Source: Podospora comata (lineage: Eukaryota > Ascomycota > Sordariomycetes > Sordariales > Podosporaceae). Taken from it: DNA of 64,000 bases. Shown here in pieces: positions 32,813 to 45,700 of the stretch (positions are counted from its first letter, which is position 1; the number at the start of each line of letters is the position of its first letter). The translations under genes and the position numbers were made by a program. The stretch lies in contig CP071495.1 in the NCBI GenBank assembly GCA_017354895.1, positions 3,145,001 through 3,209,000 on the forward strand, given 5' to 3'. Under the pieces are notes generated by a model. It had not been told where the DNA came from. It did no database searches and saw nothing but the letters and a program-made list of their open reading frames with translations.

Positions 32813-35713
32813 CTTGAACTGCATTCCCTGGTGACAGAGCGTTGACGAGGAGAGGGGTGGGAAAACCAGATCACAGCCAACCTTTCCGAGATGCTGCTGG
32901 AAATAGAGTTGGCCCACGGTTGAAAGTAAAGTTACGCCTTGTGGTCCCTCCCAGGTTTGTGGTCTGCGGGGTTCCTTACGGATAGTGAGTGGTATCTCCG
33001 TCCTGGTTTGTGTCGCTAGGCGAACTTTGGCTCGCTCCGTTGTGAGAGGCGAGGGCTGGTGTCTTAGACACGCACACTGACACGATATGAATAAAAACCC
33101 CAAGACTACACTCCGGAAAAGTGTTGGCGAGGGGGGATGCTCTCTATGTAATGTATTCGCAAAGTCACTCGGTAGATGGACAAGAGAATCCACCCGGCGG
33201 CAACTCTCCCCCTCCCATCCCCCCTTTGGAACCCTCCCCCTGCAGAAATGCAGCCAGGGTTGCAAGGCCACTAGACCGTTGGAATGTCGGACAAGGTGTT
33301 CCCTTGATTCAACAGGTCGGACCAGAGAGACACCTACAGTAGTGCAGAAGTATAAGCACGAAAGCGTGTGAGGAGAGAGGTCGAGGATGATCAGATGCCG
33401 AATTGGCATTTTCCCTCTCTTTTGAATTCTTGTGAATGGGCGCCTCCGCGTCTGGCTGGACCAGCTCCTGTTGCAGCGGTACAAGGTAGTGCCGTCAGGG
33501 GTCCGGTTCAAAATGGTCATTTGACTTTGAGCTAGTGATCAAAATATGGTAAAAGAGGCACACCTCGCCTCGCCCCCGAGAGGCACCTTTCGGGCGTCCA
33601 GCTTGGGGGGCATATGTAAGAACAAGCCCGACACTTGCAGCACGCTTGCTTGCTTGCTTGCTTGCTTTGCCACGAGCCGTTGTATCACCTTCACTTGAAG
33701 AGCAGCAAGACAAAAAGAATGGATGGGACGAGGCCTTTTTACCCGCCATGAGACAAAAGACCGAGGATGGGTTGTGACTTGTGACGGGGGGCACTGGGCG
33801 ATGTGCCAAGGGCGTAAAAGGGCATGACACTTGCCCGATCAGGTTTGAGCAAGCCAAGGTTCCTCTCTCTCTCTCATATTGACCGGGGGTTGCGAGATCG
33901 TGATTTGATCGAAAAGACGTGACCAGCCGGTCTCGGCCTGGCGTTCAGGACCCTTTTTTTATTTTTATTTTTTTATACATAAACAGGGCCAGGGCACGCC
34001 GTTGGTGTTGACCCCATCGACAAAACCGACAAAGGCCTCGCCTGCTCCCCAGCTTTTGGTGGTGACGATCCCTGTCAGAACCCCGGATCCCCAGATGGGA
34101 GCGGGGCGGGCCTGCCGGTCATCCACAAGGGGCCGGAAGGGTCCGGGATAAAAAGACCGGACCCACGGTTCGTCCGGATCTGAGTGTTGACAAGAGACAA
34201 AACAGAGACAGTTTTCACCGGTGAGATTTGCTGTGAAACCCATGATGGACACTGTCAGGATGCCACGCATGGGATTGTCCCTTTGTTATCCGGGACAAGC
34301 GGCAGCAGTGCGGCGGCAGAGGGTTAGAGTGGCGCTTCGCGGGAGTTTCTGATGCTTGAAGGTGAGATTTCCAATATTGCCATCCAACAAGACTTTTGAA
34401 CTTTGAAGAGCCCCTGAGCTCAGCTGCGCCCAAACAGAGAGCTGCCACGCCGAATGGGAAATTGGATTTGATAGCGACTGTTCAAGGTTGGGTTGCGTGG
34501 GGGGTGCTTTGCGATGGTGGTTGGAGGCCGTTGTTGAGAGTCAAGAGGGGGACTCAAGAGGTTAACAAGGTCGAGTTAAGTCTCCTGAGAAATTGATACG
34601 ATAGCACTCGGCTGCATGATTTGTGTAACCGCGCCATATGTTGTGTCTCTGTCGTTTGGAAGCAAAAAGCAAATTGTTCGAGGCGAAGGCCCAGTGCCGG
34701 CCCCAGTTTTTGATCTTATCAGATCTCCCCTTTGCTATGATATGCATGGAGATTGTTGTGGCCAGTCCGCTGACTAACAACCACAGCAGGATCTTAAAGT
34801 CAGTATCATATCGACAAGCAAACAACTCAACAACCCATCAATGGGTGTTTGCTGGCAGCTGACCTCGACGCTGATCAGTCGCCGGGCCGTGCCCTTCCAC
34901 CGACAAGCACCGGGCGCAAACCCCACCAGGTCCGTCAAAAGTCCCGTTGGAAACTCAATTGCCGGTTGGCTTCCAGGTTATCCAGAGGGCCATCACCGTG
35001 CTTGGTACCATGGATCAAGAGGTCAAAGACAACAGCAGCCAAGCACCGCCCTCTGCAGGGGGGAGGGCGGCAGGCAGTGAGTGAGTGCGTGACAGACAGT
35101 GCTCTGCAATGGCAGATGGCCCCGCTGACGGGACACCTAACGGGCACGGGGACAGCTTTTGGCTATTACTTGAAGCAAAGAAAGCTACCTTAGCTACGAT
35201 AATACTCGGCAGTGTATAGTATAGCTTGAGCTCAAACAGACTGGGTACCTGTCTGAATCCATCACCGCTTCTGCTTACAATCCGACCCTTTCGGAAGCGA
35301 CCGTTGCTAGCTGCGACGCTACGGACTGAGCCAAGCACTGTTTCGGGTCGGCAGCCTGCCAAGATCACGTCGTTTGCTCCCAAAGAGCTGTGCCCTGCTC
35401 TTACTCCCGCCGCCTCCGCCCTGGCTTCGTGGGACTCGCTCTCACCCCAAAGGACCCCAACAAGTGCCCCAAAGACAGGACCCTGACAAGGAGCCCCATC
35501 CAGACCCCGACCCGACCGACGAACGAGAACGACACAAGAGACATCCTCCATCTGATTTGTTTGCGCCTCGATAATAAGAAGCCCTCCTTTGCCTCCCGGC
35601 TCCGTTTTCCCTGTTCCTGTTCCCGTCTTGTCCGGCTTGCGGCTGCTGGCGACTTGAGATCGCGAAAGTCACTGGTATGCCCTTTTTGTCCACCTTCGTC
35701 ATGCGAAGAAGCA
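32813..35713. other. 2.9-kb intergenic region between divergent genes
   Basis: Upstream of both the unknown low-complexity gene and the Ras-GEF. A TTGC tetranucleotide run (six copies, about 33643-33666) and T-rich patches near 33953-33977 are present. No protein family recognised. The part before 35714 is C-rich leader. Confidence 0.4.
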
Positions 35714-35822
35714 ATGCGGGCTCACACTCATCCACCCTCATCAGACCGCTCCGGGGGACTCCCGTTTCCTGACTTTGGCCCTCAGAGAAGCTTTCTCATC
35801 CTCGACGAGCCACCACCGCCAC

Positions 35823-35853
<31 letters not shown>

Positions 35854-38757
35854 CGCCGAGGAGGGTGGTCCGCGAGACTCGGTCGCTTCGATTGTTGACG
35901 ACCCGTTTTTCTTTGGCTACCACAGCACCGTCGCGAATACTACCTCTGCTGCTGCTGCTGCTGCTGCTGCCACAGCCACCCCCGGCATCCCTGGCGCGCT
36001 AACGACGAGTGCCGGTCACCGCAATGAAGAGCGCCAGCCGTGGATTCCCCCAAGGAAAGATTCACTGAAAGACATCGGTCCTACACCTTGGGTACGCCGT
36101 CATCTAACTACCTGATAAGAGTCTCAAGAAGAAACATGGACAAGAGCTCCTTCTGGCGGTCACGATGGATGTACGCTGACAATTGGACCTCTCAGTTCGA
36201 TCGCAACAAACCAGCCATGGAGGCCATCAACATCGCCATTATCGGCGTCGAAGGCGTGGGGAAGTCGGCTTTTGTCCAGCGAACGATACGTTCCACGCGA
36301 CCGCCGACACAGAACATGATCACATTCAGGCATGTGCTCGACGGGACGCAGTACTCAGTCACCCTGGTCGAGCTCGATCTTGAGGGTTTCGAACTGGACC
36401 CCCGACAACCAATACAGTGGCCGAAGCAGGTCGCCGGTCACATGGTGCCACGAATAGATGGCGCCCTGATTCTGTACGACGTTACCAACAAGGAGAGCGT
36501 GCGAGGGCTGGATTCCACCATGGCTGCGCTGGCCAACTCTTCCCTGCCGACGGTTCTCGCCGCCACAAAATGCGACGCCCCCGACGAAGCCCGCCAGATC
36601 GACGTGGCAGATGTTGCTTCTGCCTTTCCCACCTGTGCCGGTCACTTCAGAACGTCTTTCAACGTGCCGGGAAGCGCTCAGGATTGTCTCCAGGCTGCTT
36701 TAAAGGCCGCGTTGGCTAACAAGCGAGGTGAGAATATTATCGCTGCAGTGGTGGTAAGCCGGGAGACTGACGGGGGAACAGGAGAACAACCGGAAGGATC
36801 GATGACAAGAAGACGCGCTGCCTCGGCGAGTCTGGATACCCCTCAAGAAATGATCAACGGACGGCCAATCAGCCAACACAGTAAACACAGCAGGGCAAGC
36901 TCCGACCTGTCGCTCTTGCGGGGTTTCCCACCGCCCCCAAACGAAAGTCACTACAGGCCCCAGGCTTCGAGGTCGCCCAGACTAGACTATTCTTCTGTTG
37001 CTCAGCACAGTAACTCAAATTTGGGCTTGGCCGTTCCCGAAGACGGCCCGCAAACGACAGTGTCAGCCATGCTTCGTCAACCGGGCATTCGACTGGACAG
37101 CGGCGCCGAGTCGTTCTTGGATGTGTCTGAATCCGACGGAGAATCGTATCGGTATTCGGACGACATACCAATACTGCAGCGCAACGATGAGAACTTTTTG
37201 GACAGGCCAGCCAAGGTGGCGGGAGTGAGTTTCGACGACCTTGTCGACAGGCTTGTCGCGCCCAAGATGGCAAAGGCGGACCAAAACTTTACCGATATCT
37301 TTTTGTGCCTGTATCGAAAGTTTGCCGCGCCTTCCGATCTGCTAAACGCGATTCGGGCTCGTCTCGACCAGCTGAGGGAAGACAAGACGACGCACATTCT
37401 GATCAAGGCGGAGGCTCAGGCGCGGCTGGTCGAGTCTGTGGCGAAGTGGGTGTCGTTGTATCCTGGGGACTTTGCCAGGCCGGCAACGAAACGAAGTCTG
37501 GAAGAGATGGTCGGAGAATTATCTTTGGATCCGCTGTTTGTCACGGCTGCCCAGCAGATGCGTGTTCACCTGGAACACAAGGTGGTCGAGGACGACGACA
37601 CGGGCTGGGGAAAATCAGACCCAATAGACGAGACAGACAACATGTTTGAAGGTCTGAGCCGACCACACACGGGCATCACGGGATCGATGAACTCGCTCCA
37701 ACTCGACGACCCCAGCAACCCCCCCTCCAGCCACCACCGACGCCCCTCCCAGAGCTCAGAGAGATCGGGGTCAGATATTCATGGTCGGACAACGGCCCGG
37801 TATCAACTCCACACGCTGGAAGACTACGAGCGCGAAGCGGCCACGCTGGTGCCGATGCCCTCATTGGCGCTCAACAAGTTCCGCTGGCACCAGTTCATGG
37901 AGCTCGACACGGAGGAGATTGCCGACGAGATCACAAGGATAGACTGGGTCATGTTCAGCTCGATCCGGATCCGGGATTTGGTTCGGGACGTCTCGCTGAA
38001 CCGAGAACAAAAAGAAAAGTGCAAAAGCCTCAAGAACGTCAACAGGATGATATCCCACTTTAACCACATTGCCAAATGGGTCGCCAACATAATTTTGATC
38101 AGAGATAAAGCCAAACACCGGGCTCCGTGTCTGGAAAAGTTTATGCTGATTGCCTTGAAGCTGAGGCAAATGAATAACTACAACGGTCTGGCGGCCGTGC
38201 TGGCGGGGATCAACGGCACGGCGATCCACCGGCTGTCGCAGACGAGGCAGCTTGTTAGCGCGGAGACGCAAAAGAAGTTTGCGAGGTTGGTGTTGCTGAT
38301 GGGGACGCAGAAGAGCCATTTCGCGTACCGGTTGGCGTGGGAGAATTCGGCGCTGCCGAGGATCCCGTTTATGCCGCTGCACAGACGGGATTTGGTGAGT
38401 GCTGAGGAGGGGAGCAAGACGTTTGTGGGGGAGGGGGGGAAGAGGATCAACTGGAAGAAGTTTGAGGTTTTGGGGGAGGTGTTGCTGCCCATCATGAAGA
38501 GTCAGGGGATGCCGTACGGTGCCGGGGAGGGTGGGGGGGGAGGAGGGGGGAGGTGAGGGAGTTGATTTTGGATGGGAAGTTGATGGGGGATGAGGAGGTG
38601 AGTTTTGTTTACTCTGTCGGAGTGGATAATGGTTACTAATTTTTGTGAAAAGGATATATATCAACGATCCATCCAGGTCGAGGCCAGCAGCGCGGCCGGG
38701 GCTGTGGGGGCCGGGGAGGGCAGCACGAAGAAAAAGTTCCCCTGGTTGGCGAAGTAG
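35714..38757 (+). CDS. Ras-GEF with N-terminal Ras-like P-loop domain
   Basis: Large exchange-factor-like protein. Exon 1 (35714-36091) encodes a disordered start with T- and A-runs from GAC and GCT repeats. Intron 36092-36195 (GTACGC, TACGCTGAC, CTCAG) leads into NKPAMEAINIAIIGVEGVGK at about residue 146, a P-loop GVEGVGKS, followed by DLEG (DxxG) and TKCD (NKxD-like), so a Ras-like GTPase or pseudo-GTPase domain. A RasGEF_N region begins near 468 (GVSFDDLVDRLVAPKMAKAD). The catalytic RasGEF (CDC25-type) domain spans about 690-900 (IADEITRIDWVMFSSIRIRD, FNHIAKWVANIIL, MNNYNGLAAVLAGINGTAIH). In the G-rich tract at about 38527-38553 the frame shifts by one and otherwise stops at 38556. The other frame continues VRELILDGKLMGDEE, a clean intron (38598-38652) and DIYQRSIQVE...KKKFPWLAK, stop TAG 38755-38757. 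Confidence 0.85.
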
Positions 38758-38842
38758 AGCGATCGCCAGCCTGGTGGTGACGGTTGTTTTCAATCTGGGG
38801 AGAGGAAGAGGGGGTTTAGTGGGGGGTGGAGGAGGTTGTCTT

Positions 38843-38880
<38 letters not shown>

Positions 38881-39132
38881 GCTACTACCACTACAACGAC
38901 GACAACAGATGAAGAGGGGGAGCACCGGGAGGAGCAACAAGAGACGGAAGAAACTGGTGGTGGTGGTGGTGGTGGTGGCGGTAAGGCGAGACCGCACAGC
39001 TTGGGGACCGTGGAGGAGAAGAAGCCAAACAAGAAGATGACGGGGGACTACCCGGAGGTGTTGAGGAAGTTTAGCTTGCCGCTGAGTGTGCAGGGGATTG
39101 GGAGCATGGGGTTGGGGTTTCCCATGCCGTAG
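38758..39132 (+). other. coding-like in-frame extension behind the Ras-GEF stop
   Basis: From the codon after TAG at 38755 the same frame runs 124 codons to the next TAG (39130-39132). It encodes a poly-T run, an E-rich stretch (DEEGEHREEQQETEETG), a poly-G run and KPNKKMTGDYPEVLRKFSLP, SVQGIGSMGLGFPMP. Third positions are strongly G/C-biased outside the repeats. There is no suitable ATG of its own near the start, so it reads as an extra C-terminus reached by read-through or by an alternative intron (for example 38677-38769, weak donor GTCGAG, acceptor GCCAG, phase 0, which would remove the TAG). Alternatively it is 3' UTR with chance composition. Confidence 0.5.
38844..38890 (+). repeat. ACT trinucleotide microsatellite
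   Basis: About 12-14 ACT units with one interruption. A second trinucleotide run, GGT, lies at about 38956-38978. Both keep the reading frame of the extension. Confidence 0.92.
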
Positions 39133-42100
39133 TGAGGGAAGGGTGGGGGGGGTTATATAATATTATTAGTATTGGGATGGACTTGAAAGTTTTGGGGACA
39201 AATGTGTCTGTCATGTTGGTTGTCATATATAAGAGAGAGAGAGAGAGAGGGTTATCATCAGAAGCGAAGTAAGCGTAGGGGCATTTGTTGTGAGTGAGTG
39301 TGTGTGTGTCATTTTGTTTTTTTTCTGGCGCGTGTTTGGAGCATGGGATGTTTATGTCGATGAAGAAGGGGGTTGTGATTAGGTGTGGTGTGGCATTTAG
39401 ATCTCGGCGTTCCCAACTTTTTTTCTCTTTTTTCTTTTTTTTTACTTTTGTTTTACTTTTTTTTTTAAAAAAAATCCATCTTTTTTGAGTTATGATGGAT
39501 GATGATGAAAGGGTGGGGAAAGTAACAAACAAGAAAGAAAGAAAGAAAGAAGAATGCCACGCGGTAAAAACATTTGTATATGTATTATCTTCATCCTTTT
39601 GGAATGAGGAAGGTTTGGAAGATTAGGATAGGTAGCTAGGTAGCTCATGGGGGGATTAGGATGGCGGTTATTGATGGCTATTCTGTGCTATGAAGTCTTT
39701 GGGGGGGGTGATGCCAGATTGTTTGAAGAAGTTTAATGTTTCATGTTCAAAGTGTTCTGAAAAGCTCTTGGCTTTTTTCCTTTTTTTGTGGGGGCAAATG
39801 TATCATGCTTGCGAGAGAGACTAGTTCGCTGAAGACAAGAAGATCACAATCCACTTTTGCTACACTAGTAGGAGGTAGTAATGACGGTATCACCCATTAT
39901 GGATCGAAGCGAGACACGGCCTACTGCGCGTATTCGTTTACCAAATCTCGCCGAAAGGACTTCGCCTAGCAAATAGATGGGTGGTATGCGTGGCTAGTGG
40001 TATGTGGTGTAGAGAAAGCTGTCTGTTGTCGTAGTGGTGGTAGTAGTGGTGGTGGTAGTGGTGGTGTCATGATATACAGATTATGTTGGCGATGTTCGAG
40101 AGCGAGGTTGCTCGGTTTACAAAGTAGAAAATATACATGATATTGAGACTTCCAACCAGAGACAGAGAACAAAGACAGCGGGAGAGGAATCAGGAAATAT
40201 TGTTTAGGCTATATTCTCGCCCTGGTGCCTGTCGGCCAGTTTAGTTATTCTATGATGATAGTTTGCAGTGCTGGTTCCCCCTCACAGTCTACAAAAAGTC
40301 TGGAAATTGTAGATTGGGATGCGGGGCAGTGTTCGTATGTCTGCATGATGACGAGAACGGCGACGCATCAGATCGAATACAAGCCCAAGGATCAAAAAGA
40401 ACGGCTTTTTGCTGAGATGGTACATGTCCAAAAGCAGACGAGGCTGGCAATTGAGTCCGATATCTTGTGTCGTACAGCTCGGACAACGAAGCAAGGCATG
40501 AAGTTTGATCTGTCAATTTTCAATCGGTGATGGCTATCCGGAAGCTGCCGTGTGAGACTAAGCCGATTTGGGATTGGTGTTTCTGGAAATTCCCCAGCCT
40601 TTTTTTGGAGAGGGCCCCATCCATCCCCCAAAACGCGGGGTTCGCGGGGCTCAGAGCACAGGGATGTTGGTCTGCCTTTGGTCTACTGAACATTCTCTAT
40701 GGAACGTCCAAGCTCTTCATTTCCCAACTTCCTTTTTGATCTGGAACAGATCTGGCTTATCACGGTGATGTGATGAGTGGTCGTGGGGAGCATGAGGCGT
40801 AGGCAAGACATTATGGTGACACTGATCGAGAGAGAACAGATAAGGCAAGACAGAGGCTGAGAAGGAGGGAAGGGGGGGGAAAGGGAAGGTTGTTGGGTGG
40901 GTGAGTCGAAGGCGTGCTTCCCAACTTGTCCTGGTGCAGGTTGCTTGGCGGCGTGTTGGATGTTGAATGTCAAGCTGCAAGCTGCGAGACGACACTGATG
41001 GCTCGCGTACAGGATGAGGGAGGGGTCGGGGAGAACGGCCGGCGTGCTGAATGTTGATCGAAGGGCTGGTGGCGAGATGAGAGCGACGGGACGGCTTCGA
41101 GAGCTGTTCCATGTTTCTACTGTTCGTGAGATTTCTGAAGAAAAGGTTGTCCGGGCCGGAAAGTCCACGATCCCCTTCCGCGCGCAGGCGAGTCGACAGG
41201 GGGCTAGCGGTGCAGCGTTGCAATCATGGGACGATAGTGTGCACCTGCCGCTATCCACTAGCCTAAACCCAGAAGAACATCACTTCTTTTTCTTCCTATC
41301 CAAGAGTCCGTCGTCGTCGCAGTATCGAACCATGCCTCTGCTTGGACAATCTCCGTTGTTGCTGGTTGTCCCAAGAATTCGAGGCATAGGGCAGGGTCAA
41401 TGCCCCACTCTCGGGAGCGTCGGGAAGCCCCGCTGCCCTGCGCACGGATCAAGTGTCAACTCACAGACAACATTGGATTTCAGATGAATTCGGGCTATGA
41501 ATATAAAAACAAAAAGATCGAGATCATCGCTGGCAGTCTCCGAGTGGTGTCGGCTCGGAAGACTCGGTTGAACTCAGCTGTCCCGGTCCGTTGGCGTCTT
41601 GTCAGCACAGCAAGCGTGTCACCATAAAGTACCGGAAGACGCTCGTTATTGAAGAGAGAGTGATCCATGCTATTGGACCGTTGCATTGGAGCCACATCTC
41701 GACCGACATCTCGCTGCTTCCCCGGCGCACCTCGGCCGGACTCACACTGACATCTTTTGACAAAATCATCTTGGAGATTGATAAACAGCCGCGGTACCCC
41801 ATGGGCCCTGCCTGGTCCTGGTGGTGTAGGTTGTGTCTTGGTGTGGTGAGAGGATGGGAAGCGAAGCTATTGCATCTGGGTATTCTCTAGCTCGCCCACT
41901 TTCCCGCTGTGTTATTTGTTAGGCTCAAAGAGACACACACAGCCTGACACAGCTGGAAGCTGGTCCAATTGCGAAGCTTGACCGTCCTCGCCCCTCCCCC
42001 CATGTCCATCCATCGTCCATCCATGTCCCATGTCCCATGTCTCATGTCCCATCGGCTGTCGTGCCTCTCGTTCCCGTTCCCCTTCTACCTCTTTCCCCGA

Positions 42101-42719
42101 CTTTTTTCCTCTTCTGCAACGGCGGATCTCTGACACCCTCTTTCCTCCTGTTTTATGACCGAGATTTGTTAGCAGGTACCTCTTGTTGTGCCTGTGCTGC
42201 AACTCAGCCGCATTGCGCGTGCTATCTATCTATCGTGGGTCCCCACACGTGAGAGCCAACGAAACGAGGAACACTTGGACGTTAGAGAGCTGGAGAGAGG
42301 GAGCTGATTTGGGTCGCATAACGTGTACCTTCACCTTATCTACCTACACCTTCTGCCTCATTTCCCAAAACTGCCCGAAACCATGACTACCCCCAAGATC
42401 CTCCGTCCGTCGTTCGCATTATGACCACGTCGTTGTTGTGCCCCTGTTGATCGCCAGCTGCTGCCCACCCACCCCCCCCCAAAGAATCCCGACGCACTTT
42501 TGCACCACACACACACATCTCCGCCAAGCCGAGTTTCAACACCAGTCACCACACCCGACACCAGCTAACATCTGCCGCCCGATCCGCGTCCCCCTCTCTT
42601 CGTGTGTGCCGACCGCCTCATCCGCCGTCTCCCACCCCCGCTGAGAGCTCACGACTGACTGAGCTCGTTCAAGACTGCTCTGCCAGTCCGTCATGTTCTC
42701 GCTATAAAGGAGCGCCGAG
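39133..42719. other. 3.6-kb intergenic region with microsatellites
   Basis: Contains a GA run (about 39231-39250), T-rich stretches near 39418-39468, a GAAA run (39530-39552), a GGT/AGT-rich patch (about 40030-40067) and the CCCATGT array below. No protein family recognised. The end before 42720 is a C-rich leader of the Zn2Cys6 gene. Confidence 0.45.
42001..42053 (+). repeat. CATGTCC tandem array
   Basis: Imperfect 7-8-bp units (CCATCCATGTCCC, then CATGTCC several times). Confidence 0.8.
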
Positions 42720-45700
42720 ATGACCACCTTTATCAAGGAACACAAATGGGTCAACAACCATGGCCAGCCCCCCTCCAAAAGACGGAGGATCAATGCTGCG
42801 TATGTGGTTTTTCTTTTCTTTTTCTTTTTTTTTCCGTCTATCTCTCTCCCTCTCTTTCTCTCTCTCTGTACCGCTGGGCCAGCTCTAAAAATATTCCTAG
42901 ATGCTTGACATGTCGCAAAAGGAAAACCCGGTGCGCGGGCGAGAGACCGGTGTGTTCGACATGTGCCAAAAATGGCCACACTTGTCTCGGCTACAACGAT
43001 TTGGATGAGAAGAAGAGGCCAGCAAATGGAGGGCCGTCAGATGCGCAGGATTATCGGGACGACAACACAAAGCACGAGCATGAGGAGAACTACCTGAATG
43101 GTGAGAACGTGGAGGTCAAGATGGAGCCTCAGCAGATGTGGCAGAACCGTGGTGAGGATAACTACGCCAACGATGGGAATAAAAAGGGGGACCAACGATT
43201 TTGGAAGAGTCGGCCACAGTCACATTCGCAACAACAACAACGACAACAACAACAACAACAACAACAACAACCACAGCAGAAGCCACGTATGGCGGGCTTT
43301 GTGGATGCGGATGCGCTATCGAGACAGGACTCGGTATCAACGGCTACCGTGACGTCTGGCCGGCGGCGGAAACACAGCAATGATTGGGATCAGGACGATA
43401 ACTCTCCGAAATCGAATAACCGGAGCTCGAGTAACCGGTCGCCTGTTGAGCATCAGCATCAGCATCAGCACGAAAGTCACCGGGTGCCCTACTTTAGGTA
43501 TTTTGGGCCGACTGCCATCGTCCCAGGCTTCAAGCAGATGGTGGTGGACATCTCGCGCGAGATTCATCGTGATAGGCGCAAGAGTCGGGGCAGTTCCTTC
43601 TCGACAACATCACCAGGGTCATTGTACGGGTGCGGTGCAGGGCAGCACCATTTCACCAACCCGGGAACCGAGTTCGACAGTCTCGAAGACATTCCGGTTT
43701 ATGACGTGAACGATTCGAATCCGGTTCACCCTTTGATCCTCAACCTCGCCATAACCTTCTTCACTCACCTTGGTTGCAACTATCAGTTTATGCGAAAGGA
43801 CAGGACCCTGCGCATGCTCAAGGAAAAGAGACTGGAGCCCATCTTGGTAGATGCAATGTGCGCTTTGGCAGCTCGCTTTTCTGACGACCCCATCTTCATC
43901 AACCCACATGACGGAAAAGAAAAGAGATCAGAGTTCGGGCAGGTGTTCGCTCGGCGTGCCAAAGCGGCCACGGTGGACACTTTCCCATGCCCATCCGTTG
44001 CTGCTGTGCAGGCCTGTCTTTTGATGGCATACGAAGGGTTTGGGGCAAACCAGGACAGCGCTCTCTGGATGTATTTGGGCCTGGCCATCAGGATGGCGGT
44101 CGATCTCGGTCTTCAGAAGCTGGAAGGTGTCAAGTATCAAGGTGAACGAGATCCTTGGTACACGAGAAGCTGGAGCCGGAAAAGCAACGATGGATCCGAT
44201 GAACCCGAGGGAAAGCGAAACGACGAAGAGGTTTTGGGGCCGCACGAGCAGCGCGAGGTGGAACAGGAGCGCATGGATACCTTTTGGGCTGTCTTTGTTC
44301 TGGACCGTGTCATATCGTCGGGAACAGGACGTCCAGTCACGTTCCGTGACGACGACTTTGAGCTGTCTCTTCCGGAACACGCCATCGATCCGGTCTCGGG
44401 CTGGCCCGACCCCTTCCCGCCGTTCATCGAGATCATCCACCTATACGGCAGAGTGTCGGATGTTTTGAACAATATCCGGGATGCCAACGACCTCACCGAG
44501 GAGAAGATGCAGAAGCTTGCACAGATGGAGATTGACTTGAGCCACATTTACAAGAAGCAGGATTCGCGTCTCCATTTTGACCCTGCCAACTTTCGAAAGT
44601 ATGTCGAGGCAGGAAAGGGCACCATCTTTATTCTGCTGCACTTTTGGTTCCACGCTCTGATCGTTGTCCTTCATCAGCCGACGCTGTTGACTCCGTTTTA
44701 CAGCCTCAGACCGACTCAGTTGCTGCCGAACAGCCGGGAGCTCTCCATGTCGAGTGCCAAAACCATTGCTGACATCCTCGCCTTTGCCGACCTGATCGAC
44801 CCAAAGAGTTTTATCGGGAACCCGTTCACATCCCAACCAATTTACATCGCTGCATGTGCCTTCTTGATGGAATCTGGAGCGAATGCGTCACACCCCCCTT
44901 CGCGAGAGCCATCACCTTCTCCAGAAGCCAAGTCTCGCTTTTTCAAAGGCATCCCTGGGAAATTGGGCCCATCTATTGACCCCCGACAGAAACACTCACT
45001 CCTTGTCTCTGCTGCGAATTCGAACTACACGCGGTGTTACAAGTCTCTCCAGCAACTGCAGCAGTACTGGGCGGGCGTCGGTTACATTCTCAACGCCCTG
45101 GACCAAAAATCAAAGGGCATCTGGGACTGCGAGACGTTCACAAAGGAGGAATACGAACCCATCACGCTGGCCCGTCGTCGTTCACTGGAACGCTTGCCGC
45201 GATTTGAGCATCCCGCCTCGCCCAACGTTCCACCCATCGCATACTCTCTTACTGGGACCACAAACTCGCCAAACTCGAACCTGACGGTCTTGTTCCAGAA
45301 TCCAGCAAATACCACACTTCCGCCCATACCGCCACCTCCACCTCTCTCGGTTCCCGTGTCTGCCGCAACACCTCCTGGGAACATGACATATGATCCCGTC
45401 CGGCAAAGCCTTCCAGACACTCCATCTGCTATGCTCCCGCCGGCCTATCCCCAAGCCAATATATCGGCTCTGCGCTACCAATCGAGAACCCCCAAACTGT
45501 CCAGGCTACCACAATCGCCGGCAATGGGCAAGTCCCTACTAAAATACGAATCCTCCCCCTCTGCCGACTTAGACCTGCACACACCCCCACCCGCAGACAG
45601 ACATCAGAGGCAGAACCACCACCCCACGCATCATCAGACCAGCCACAACAACAACAACAACAACAACCAGAACCACCACCACATCCCCTCCTACGCCTCC

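Noticed and set aside
32825-33520. Open frame of about 230 codons continuing upstream of the unknown minus-strand gene.
   Set aside because: Codon use and residue mix look random, no conserved motif, and an acceptor-like site just before the chosen start suggests spliced leader.
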